Notes under the pieces: generated by a model | Told to the model about the DNA's origin: nothing | The model's input: only the letters and a program-made list of their open reading frames with translations | Database searches by the model: none | Translations under genes and position numbers: made by a program | Assembly: GCA_964017145.1 (NCBI GenBank) | Contig: OZ024846.1 | Location: 3,348,001 to 3,412,000, forward strand | Length of the DNA: 64,000 bases | Origin: Agrocybe praecox | Lineage: Eukaryota; Basidiomycota; Agaricomycetes; Agaricales; Agrocybaceae | Direction: 5' to 3' | Part shown: positions 55,129-64,000 of the stretch, piece after piece | How the letters are laid out: each line of letters begins with the position of its first letter | Numbering within the stretch: position 1 is the stretch's first letter

Positions 55129-57593
55129 TCACAGACTTCCTGGCTCACTGGCTCGAACTCGTTCCAAGTAGTTCCTCATCTTTTGTCGTACGAGGGCGGT
55201 GCGGATGGGAAGTGCGGTGGTCAGCTTCACAGTGAGAAAGGTTTGCTGTTGGCAGTGTTGAACAAGTAGTTCAGAAAATCCAGCTCTAGGGAGGAAGGAG
55301 ATTATATAACTGATCAGCAGAAATGTTTCGCAATATGGGGTGTCAGAGTTTAATGTCCATCGTCCGTTATCAATGGTAAGTGCCATCAACAATTCATCTT
55401 CACCCCGGTATGGCGCAGAATATCGAAGGTTCTGTACACAATATAAAACTGCCTTTGCGTAGGCTGAAGGACTTATTGTGTAGCTGTCTGATTGGCCTGG
55501 GTGCTGTAGAAAGTGCTGAACATGCCGCAAATATTGAACCTTCCCGTCTTTGAGCGCGAAGGATTGAAAGAGATAGAATATATCATAATTACTTGTGAAG
55601 AGGGGATATTGGTCAAAGTTGCGAACAATTGGTACAAACACGTCATTTCCCAGGTGACATGCAACGCATAAGAGCATGATCGCGTCGTCATCCTCATAAT
55701 AGTGCGGCATATGATTCAAAAATGCCTGTTTCACATATTCTTGATGCTTTTTTTCTATCACAGCCCAGCGTTCATCCAAAGGGGCCTGCAAGGAATTTTA
55801 AGTTTATTAACATCAAATGAAGATTTTTTTTTACCTTACCATGCGTGCACAGAATGGAAGCCAGTACCAAAATACAAATCTTTGGAGGTCCATAAAAGAA
55901 CTATACTGACTTTTCTTGCGGCATTCTATTTCCCTCGATATAGGGTCAAGAAATGAAAAGTTCTCAGCACTATTGATTAGCAAAGTTGAGCTCTTGCATA
56001 GCAGAAATTCCCTTATAATGAAGGGTTCAAAGATGCCAATTTTATTGGACATGGGATCTGGGCAAATTTAGTTAGAGATGTTCAACAATTTCTGGGAAGA
56101 CTCCAAGAACACTCTTGCCTTTGATCACATACTGAATTATATTTGCAATATGCTCTGATCTGTAGGTATCAATGTCAAGGAAATAGTCTCCAGACCTCAT
56201 GGGGTTGAGAAGGAAGTCATGAAGTGATTTGTGTAGGATTTTCACTACTTCCACGTCCCTGTCCAACAGCTCAGAGAAGACCTTCTCGATAGAGACAATG
56301 GCCCCTAGATCACAAAGCAAAATCTCGAGCTCCCCCGGTTCCAACGACATAAATGTAGATATGTCGAAAATTTGATTACGGTCATCTTCGAATAAGCGAT
56401 GGGAGATGATACTAAGCATGTATAGCACACGCTCTGTATCTGCGGCGGATTTGAGGATCATTGTATATAGCGCATCCAGCTGCGCAAAGGGTAGGTCACC
56501 TTGCGCCGGTCGTAGGTTATTCACCACATCAAGGCGGTGATCAGGTCGATGCCTTGTGGATTGGCAATAGCGAAATACGGTTGCAGCATAAATAAATTGC
56601 CCGGACGATTTTCTGACGATTTCTTCCAGAATGTCGTCGGATGGCCAAGAAGCAGGGATTCGAGATTTAAATGGGTGGCTGGTCTTGATTTCCTCAAAAC
56701 CATCTCTGAGAAATGTGCGAATGTCGTCGTCGGGGTGGAATGTGTCATCAAGGTAAAGTTGTGAAAATAGTCCTTCCATTTTCTTCGATCTAAATGCGAG
56801 ATTGATCTCATGCTCAGGGCGACTGGCGATGAGAAATTGAATGGGTAGTTCGAATGTTCGAATTGCGTCTGCTATCATGCGCAGAATCCTAGCCTGCAAA
56901 ACCCTGTCACCACATTCATCGAGACCGTCTATGACGATGACCTGCCAAGAACCCAAAGGTGATGAAATTCCTGAATAGAAAACATTCCGAAAGGGTATCA
57001 TGACTAGGTTGGTAAACTGATGTTCCAATCCCTTCGTGAAAATCAAGGGGTCCGCCTCAATCGCGGAGAGTATCTCGTCTTGAGTGGCCGGAATTTTGCG
57101 AAAGATCTGGTATGCAATCGTTGCCACGAACGCGCCTGCGTGGTTCCTCGTTCCATCAGATCTCCAGAAAATGAAAGTCGCGAGAACGAGCTCGTTGAGA
57201 AGACACATTTCGATAAATGACTTTGTGATGGATGATTTTCCTGCTCCTGCAGCGCCAGTCAGCCACATAATGTATTTGTCCCGAGTTTCGCTGTCGCAAC
57301 GTTGGGCCCAGTTCATGATTTTCTCCAGGACGGCTGTACGGGTATTCGGATGGCATTTTGGACGGTCGAACTCGGCATTCGAATTGTGCAACGCATTCGG
57401 TGCCGTAGCTTTCCTCAGAATCTTAAAAGACCCTACAGATAGTTAGATGCATAGCATGTGCGTTTAATCTTTATTACTTACATTTTTCTCCGTCACCCGC
57501 CACATTTTGCTGGTTAAATGTACCGCCGGCCACGATAAAGTGGTGGCCAGATATAAAGGGATTATTGCTGGTAACACGCTGATTGTCGTCCAT
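55129..57593 (-). CDS. NACHT-domain STAND NTPase, gene G (GC-AG intron)
   Basis: Exons 57482-57593, 56119-57432, 55840-56057 and 55129-55785; introns 49, 61 and 54 bp; 766 residues. Leader MDDNQRVTSNNPFISGHHFI with VAGGTFNQQN (A/D type). Walker A GAAGAGKSSI, Walker B VIVIDGLDEC, IASRPEHEINLAF. Intron 2 begins GCAAGA where paralogues have GTAAGA. GC donors are a known minor class, so splicing is likely but could be inefficient. Reading through would stop after about 16 residues and lose the C-terminal modules. Exon 3 ends LQRFVFWYWLPFCARM. Exon 4 starts APLDERWAVIEKKHQEYVKQ and has a FLLISYIISFLPRAGF run. The 5' third is nearly identical to D, while the VFRYCQSTRHRPDHRLDVV part matches B and F, a mosaic pattern. 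Confidence 0.87.
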
Positions 57594-58130
57594 CCCTCCT
57601 GCAAAGTCGATATTCGAGAGAAAGCAACAAATCAGATCCCGGATGCTAGATGATGAGGGAAAGCAAGGGAACTGTCGTAGTAACCGTCATTCAGACCTTC
57701 GTCTCAAAGCTGTTCGTTGACACGGTCTTTTTATAAGGCGCTGTGCTGTATATTTGGGTATGTACCCATCACATATGGAATCTTTGCGCTACCATTTAAT
57801 AAATACAGCTAGAGCATGCATACCACAGCCATGAGTAAAAGAGAATGTGTTGCTAGTATGACCAATTGCTCGAATATCCAGATGTAGGAAAAAGCTGGCC
57901 CCAGTTACTACTAGTACTAGTTGACGGTGTTGATAAATTTAGAACACGAAGCTCCGACACCACCGATTCAACTATGACAGAAGACGGCACGACATCGGCT
58001 GTGTAATTTTTCTATATTTGGTTGTTGGGTGATTTGCTTTCTGGTTCACGTATCATTTTTGCTTCTTCCACCGACATCTTTGAGGCAGAACTATATCTCG
58101 CCATACTGGCGTTCGGCTCATGCACACTTC
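57594..58130. promoter_or_regulatory. Upstream spacer of gene G
   Basis: Close to the spacer of D from about 57700 on, but 57570-57690 resembles the E/F spacer (aagtcgatattcgagag). The upstream region is therefore mosaic like the gene. No coding sequence. Confidence 0.4.
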
Positions 58131-58440
58131 CAAGATTCTCCACGTGCTTAGTGACCGACAATTACTATGAAGTGAGTTGGTTTTGCCGTTTCCGTTCCAC
58201 ATTCTTCATTCCCTTTCCTCTTTTGCACCTTTCTCTTGTGTTACTTCAAGAAATTCGCTGATAATCTCCACTTAAACAGGTCATCTGGTCCCACATGGCT
58301 ATCGGGGTTATCAATGTGTTGTAGCTGTGAGCGAATTTTGCTTATCTTGCTGGTAAATCTTCATCATTTCTTTCATTTGAATTGAAATCAATACGTTTTG
58401 CACGGATAGGCACAATGACGGAAGAAATTATAGGAAGTCT
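58131..58440 (+). pseudogene. Permease central-exon remnant, unit G
   Basis: Same layout as 23520-23830, including the shared loss of the NVNYALSK part after gtcatctggtcccacatgg (58280). Non-functional. Confidence 0.5.
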
Positions 58441-59605
58441 TCGAGATTTGCTGCGAATGGTTGGGGTTGGGCAGTGTTTTAGGTTGGGCGTTTGATTGGG
58501 TTGCGTGAGGAAACGAGATTAAGGGAGACCACCCGCACGCTATGCAAGTCATCATTCGCGTTCACGAAGATATAGGCGACCTTCGTTCCGTCCTCGTTTA
58601 ACCTCTGCGCTTCCCTTCCTCTTCGTCGGGATCCGGGACCTACCCACGACCATCTCGTTACCTTCAACGTCTTTGCCATATCTCATTCCATTCCCCTTGT
58701 TTTTCCACCGCTCAGCGACCCTCCTACTACGTGCATATTAAATACAGACGCTGACGCTGACGTTGGTATACCAACTTGGATGACACCCTCACGTTTCTCT
58801 TCGCGCCTGCCGCTTGCTCTGGCCTGCCTCTCGCCAAACCACTATCACCCTAAACACAAACACGAACACAAGAATTGATATCACGAACGGCTGCGCTGTT
58901 GTCGTTGTCCTTATTGTCGTCTCCATACGTCAACAATCCACCCGGGAAGAAGAAGAAATACCTGTATACTTTCCCCTCCGCTTCTCCTATCTAGCATATC
59001 CATCAAGCTCCCTCGAGTCGCAGCGTCAACGAAGGTCCTCCGAGTCCACAGGAGCAAGTACCCTACCCGCACCCTATTCACATTGGCACGATGCTCTCGG
59101 TTAGCCCATATCATCCCTCGCGAGTCTCGGGGCTGCAGCATTTTTTGGTACAACAAATGTATTTTTCTTCGTTGCCCCGCTGTTGAGGCCCGCCGAGGGT
59201 GAGGAAGCATATGAAAGTTCATCGTACATGACATGCGGTTGCGGGATGGGAGGCGTTTGGGTTTGGGGGGATCATCGGGTTCTTTGGACCAAGGCTGGCT
59301 CGAACGTTGGAGGGTATGTGTTGAGGAGGATTAGGGTGACCGGTTGAGAGTATGGGTATTTGGAATGTTCAGGAAGAACGAAGTTTGATTAGGTCCACCC
59401 TTCACCAGCACCGGCCACCATCCATCCGTCCATCTGTGTCGTCATCTTTTGAAAGAATGATACCACCCTATTTTCCTTTCTTTTTTACGACGACGACGAG
59501 ACGTATGAACTCTTGTTCGGAGTCCTAATTTCGCTCTATCTCTCGTCATCTTTGGCATCTAGTACCCGCCTTTGATGCTCCATCTTTTATGAATAACCCG
59601 GCGCA
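58441..59605. other. Decayed permease block of unit G
   Basis: Aligns with 23.83-24.85 and 12.1-13.38 kb; 59085-59290 corresponds to the tentative last permease exon. No intact frame. Confidence 0.4.
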
Positions 59606-59935
59606 ATGTTCGATAGAGAACGTTTCGAATGTAATACCACGGACACCCACATTTTTCTTCCTCTCCTAGTTTTTCAACTTTCCTCTCCCTTTCATCCGAC
59701 ACCCCAACAGTGCGGGGTATTAAATGTCAGAGCTTTGGATCGCTTCTGCCAACCCGTCTTGTTGGCCTGGCACTCCACTGGTCAACTCGTCTTGAACGTT
59801 TCGTGGCATCATTGCTCTCGCATCCCACCGACGGACACAACTTACCATCCCTCCCTAATAGATCCACTCGTCTCGTTCTCCGCTATCTGGACCGTGTTTA
59901 AACGCTCAGCGCTCAGCGTTAACGTTTTAGTGCAA
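59606..59935 (+). pseudogene. Permease 3' exon remnant, copy 6
   Basis: Nearly identical to 13336-13670. A WHSTGQLV-type frame and a PTDGHNLPSLP frame overlap, which shows decay. The frame 59606-60211 (201 residues) is a fortuitous read through this relic. Confidence 0.5.
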
Positions 59936-61760
59936 CGCTATCTAGATTTGTTGGATTGCACGAGGTTTAGCTCACGGCTGTTACTGGGGCCGGTGTTGTA
60001 CGTCCCCCTTTTTCTTCATTTTCCGCATTCTCAACTTTACCTCCTTCCTTTTTCTCGCAGGGCTCGGAAAGCGCAAGATATCGTGCATCCCCCGCTTCCT
60101 TGTGCCCAGCCATCCTATCACGACCCCTCTCTTTGGCCTCTCTCTCAACGCATCTCTTTGTCATTAAATATTAAACTCTTCCGTTCCATTCTCTTGGTCA
60201 GGCCAGAATGACGGCTACTATTGATGCTTCACGCTGGCGAATAGAGGTTGGAAGTGGGATAGTGGGATGGAGTACGAAGAGATTTGGATCAAAAGAACGA
60301 ATCGTGCGTCAGTTATAGTCACCCCCATTGCATCCCACCTGATTTTGCCTCTCGTTCTATCCTCATAGGGCATCAAGCACACTGCCATGTGTATTGGCAT
60401 TATTCACGACCTCAATTATTGGATTCATCGGCTGTATATCCCACTTCTCGCTTACCGCAACCCGCTGTCCATATTACCCTGGTACGAAAACCCCAAATCC
60501 AGACCACTGTGCATCATGATACTTCTTACGAAGCCTGCTTCCTTCCTTCTTCCTCGATTGCGGCTCTATGGATTCGTTCTTTACGTGCAATTCAATCTTG
60601 CATACTCTTTGCTATCATCTCGGCAGCCTCAGTATGATGTCCGTCGAAAAAAGAGCTTATCGAAATGGTTTTAACTTTCTTCTGTCCATGGTCTGCAATG
60701 ATCGTCTCTCGTTGACGGGACAACACGTTTATATTTTCCTTTCTCCGACGCTTTTTATTTTCGCGGACTTCGTCCAACCCCGATGCTTACTTCGAGTTTT
60801 TTTTTCCACAAGTGCGGAATTCAACATTCTTGGGTTTGACTTACTTCGTACATTCTTCTCTCTCGAATTGCTCTCGAAGATCGTTATACTGTTGCACATA
60901 TAAGTACTTGATGTTGACGTTCTTTTGTATATATATGCGCATATCACTGATGTGTTAATATATTATGTTGAGAGCCCTGCAATCGCACACAAGAGTTAAA
61001 GCGCTCGTAATTATTTCTAGTGATTCGGGAAGCGCCCAAGTTTCGAATTCAAACGTGGCTGTGTGTTATGTGTATGCCCTTGCTTGCTTGGGACGCCATC
61101 GGATTCTCGGGGACTACTACTACCGATGCCGTTTCGTCGGCATTGGAAAATACGGAAATTTTCAAGGGCTGGTCCCCGTCCTCTGCTTTCTTTCCTGCGT
61201 CGTCAGTGCTCTACATGCTACACTACACTCTCTCAAAGTACATTTTTGTCGGCCTGCGTCTCCTGTCCTCAAATATGGGTATCAACATACATCGACAAAT
61301 TGTTTTGACTGGACGACGTTAACACAACAATGAACAACGACGGCGTAAACTGGAACCAGGAATGGAATCAAGCATTCACTTTTCTCGATATTAATACCTG
61401 TCGACGAGTCATTTTTACGGAATCTATGACCTACAGGTTTTCCTGCCAGGCGATTTTGTGCAATGGACTCGTTCAACCTGGACTTGCTGGCTTTCTAGCG
61501 CCGTTCAGTCATCTGACTTCCTTGGGCCTTATACTCGGTATTTCCTCCATATGTTGTTCCCTATGTCTCGCGCTGGCCGTCTTTCTCTGTGTCTGACTGC
61601 CTTTACGCATTTGTCATTTTTCTTCTTTCCCAACGCGATCCGGTCCGCTAAGCTTCTAATGGTTGTGCTGCCCAAACATACGCACATGCCAAATTACGTT
61701 CGAAATGGTCGGTCATCGTCCTTCATACGACCGTCACTCGCTCTCGCGTTGTAGGTGTCT
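59936..61760 (+). repeat. Duplicated block, partner of 13.67-15.3 kb
   Basis: Long matches to the first copy, e.g. around 60670-60900 and 61020-61400. The MNNDGVNWNQEWNQAFTFLD frame starts at 61330 but shifts and ends at 61596. A stretch 60180-60400 is absent from the first copy. No gene called. Confidence 0.5.
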
Positions 61761-61864
61761 GGACCTGGTGGCTGTTTTCATTTTCAACCCATGCTGGTCG
61801 CAGTCTAGATTTCGTCCAAGAAGAATAGCTCTATTGTAATGACCATTTCTACTCTTCATCATTT

Positions 61865-64000
61865 CTATCCTTTGCTCCTATTGATGCCATCCGTTCGTTC
61901 AAGATAGTCTTTCATGGCCTGACGTGCGAGCGCCGTACGTTTTGGGAGGGCATTTGTCATCGGGTCGGTAAGAAAGCTTTGGTCTTGGCAGTATCGCATG
62001 ATGGCTACTGACTTTCCAGACCGAGGAAGGAAAAAAAGTAAGTATCCTAGATACAAGAAACAGGCCACCGAAGGCTCCGAGTAGGCCATTGCCTTTTCAT
62101 TAGGTATGAATCTCCATACTCCGTCGGCGAAAGTGAGCTGATCAGACAGCCAATCCTCGTCGTAGTCAACGTGGCGATATTCCTTCGTCCATTTTGTGCG
62201 TTCTAGCTCTAGAATGAAAGACAGTGCTGCTCGTTCATATGCTTCAGCTCTAACAGCATACCTCCCTGATCGTTTTTCTTCACGTAGAAACCTGATAATG
62301 CAACATCGATATTGATCCTTGTCTGTGTTGACGTATGTGAAATTTATCAACCGTAGAAGGAGCCGATCGCCTCCAACGATAGCTCGGGTAAAATCCGTAC
62401 TGTGTTCCATGAAAATCCGGCGTCCGTTATACACTGTGTCGAAACATGGCAAGAGAGATCCCGTCCCTGCGTGGCAGATGAAGCATAGAAGTGCTGTGAG
62501 ATTAAGATCCTCGTAATAGGCGGGCATTTGGGAAAGAAATATCTGATCAAGTGCCTCGTGCTGACGTTCTTCTATCAGTAACCAATGTTCATCTATTCTC
62601 GCCTACACAAAATTAGTGAGCTTTTTGAAAATAGATATCACACCGGTTGAAGTATTACCATGCGTCGAAAGAAGGGAAGCAAAGTAAAGAATACGAAGAA
62701 TATCATGTAGCGATCGCCGTTGTCCATAAGTGAGCCAAGTACTTGAGTGATGGGAAACGATGATGCCCGATCCACTAGCTCTGGAGAGCTGTGACAAAGC
62801 GGGAAGTTATTCTCAAAGAATTCACCGACGGCCAAAGCTCTATCTTCCATGATATACCAATCTGAGTCTTTGTCTGTAATAATCTAAGTTAATAAGATTA
62901 ACTCTATATACACGAGCAAGACTTACTTGGAGTTATATAGCGAAGTATGTTTATGACATGCTGCGTCCGGTAGCCATCGATATCAAGAAAAAAGCCCTTG
63001 GATCTCATGGGGTCCAAAAGAAAGTCGTGAAGAGAAGCATGTAGCATTCGGAGTGCTGGTTTACTCTCTCCATAGCGGCTTTTAACCCACTCTATTGAGA
63101 CAAGGGCCCGAAGATCACAAAACAGAATTTCCAACTCCTCTTCTTCGAGTGACATAAACTCGGATATGTCGAAGAAGTATGATTTCCCGATCACGCCATG
63201 CGAATAGATGCTGAGTGCATATAACACCTGATCTATTTCCGTCGCCGAGGAAAGTACCTCTGTGTAGAGCGCATCTAATTGGGCAAATGGCATATCGCCC
63301 TGCAGAGGTCGGAGATTCATGACAATATCGAGCCGGCGATGAGGCTGGTGCCGGATGGAACGAATAAATTGTATGACTGTTGCCGCGTAAATAAACTGGC
63401 CGGATGATTTTTCCACGAGAGATTCTACATGGTCGGGGCTAGGCCACGACGCGGGGATCCGTGATTTGAAGGGGTGAGTAGCCCTAATTTCCTCGAAGCT
63501 GTCTCTGAGAAATTTACGGATATCTTGGTCAGGCTTGTAAGTATCGTCCAAGTATAGCCGTGTATATAGACCCTTCATTTCCTGCGAGGAAAATGCGACA
63601 TTAATCTCATGCTCTGGACGACTTGCTATGAGAAATAGGATGGGTAGGTTGAATTTTCGGATGCCGTTTGAAATGACCCATAAGATGTGTTGTTGAACCT
63701 TTGAATCGAGACATTCGTCCAGGCCGTCGATCACAACGAGGCGAGAGGATTTTAAAGGCCACGCTAAACGCATTTGAGATAATGGGTGAGCCACGAGACG
63801 AGTAAACTGGTGTTCCAAGCTCCGTGTCAAGATAAGAGGATCGGCGTCGATGGTGGACAATATTTCATTCTGAACCGCTGGTATCGAATGATAAATCTGG
63901 TAGACAAGGGTCGCAATGAAAGATCCCGCATGATTCCTACTGCTGTCTGATCTCCCGAAGAAAAAACTGGCCAGAACTCCGTCGTGCAGGAGGCACAACT
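61865..64000 (-). CDS. NACHT-domain STAND NTPase, gene H (N-terminus cut by window edge)
   Basis: Three exons: 62927 rightwards past 64000, 62659-62873 and 61865-62602, with introns of 53 and 56 bp and the same phases (1, 0) as the other family members. Exon 2 enters just after the expected P-loop, with SLEHQFTRLVAHPLSQM, Walker B VVIDGLDECLDSKVQ, IASRPEHEINVAFSSQEM, a KSSGQFIYAATVIQFI helix and MLHASLHDFLLDPMRSKGFF. For exon 3 I chose the TTACAG acceptor (NKDSDWYIM...), because the nearer TTAG gives a stop. Exon 3 ends in FFVFFTLLPFFRRM. Exon 4 (245 residues) begins ARIDEHWLLIEERQHEALDQ and has CFLYLGYLLFFLPRSG. It differs from A, B and D-G throughout and is the likely parent type of pseudogene C. 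Confidence 0.88.

Noticed and set aside
59606..60211. 201-residue plus-strand frame as a gene
   Set aside because: It runs through a permease relic in the wrong frame; the matching region at 13.3-13.7 kb stops much earlier.
60180..60300. New gene in the stretch unique to the second duplicated block
   Set aside because: Only short frames, no splice or family evidence.

Overview
The window looks like accessory DNA from an agaricomycete (mushroom-forming basidiomycete) nuclear genome. The genes are broken by many 49-61 bp GT-AG introns, the protein families are typical of that group (NACHT NTPases, F-box/LRR proteins, a Mup1/LAT-type permease), and there are several TIR transposons. No tRNA, rRNA or prokaryotic signal was seen.

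The dominant theme is a tandem array of NACHT-domain STAND NTPases (NLR-like), all on the minus strand: A (1-879, cut by the left edge), B (8732-11176), C (15429-16236, a wreck), D (20502-23004), E (38271-40733), F (46619-50759, split by a transposon), G (55129-57593) and H (61865-64000, cut by the right edge). From intron phases and paralogue comparison I derived one four-exon model. Exon 1 is a 36-40 aa leader carrying a GGTFN/GGTYN core. Exon 2 is the NACHT core (Walker A GAAGAGKS, Walker B VIVIDGLDEC). Exon 3 is a linker ending in a strongly hydrophobic stretch. Exon 4 is a C-terminal domain of about 220 aa. Intact members are about 762-781 aa. No WD40, ankyrin or TPR repeats were seen, so the C-terminal half is an unrecognised module. 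C and H form a second, more divergent subfamily.

Each NACHT gene lies head-to-head with plus-strand debris of an APC-superfamily amino-acid permease (Mup1/LAT type). The best copy is at 7166-7934; others are scattered as single decayed exons. The repeating unit is therefore NACHT gene plus permease wreck. Units of A and F instead carry a small cysteine-rich gene on the minus strand (2762-3300 and 52313-52840), and a decayed array of the same family lies at 33.1-34.5 kb. Units ending in C and H share a further duplicated block (13.4-15.3 kb and 59.6-61.75 kb).

Mobile elements: a 1200 bp TA-flanked element (3664-4863) containing a nested 451 bp MITE, and a 1676 bp foldback-type element (47216-48891) inside exon 4 of gene F. 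The latter has TIRs of about 415 bp packed with 12 GTCGAC-centred repeats per arm and an 8 bp target duplication. The island 27.7-33 kb is less repetitive and holds an F-box/LRR-like gene (28073-29341). A short two-exon gene of unknown function lies at 25446-25688.

NACHT proteins of this type are thought to act in fungal non-self recognition and programmed cell death. The array shape, mosaic paralogues, dead copies and transposon damage fit birth-and-death evolution, but function here is inferred from family and context only.
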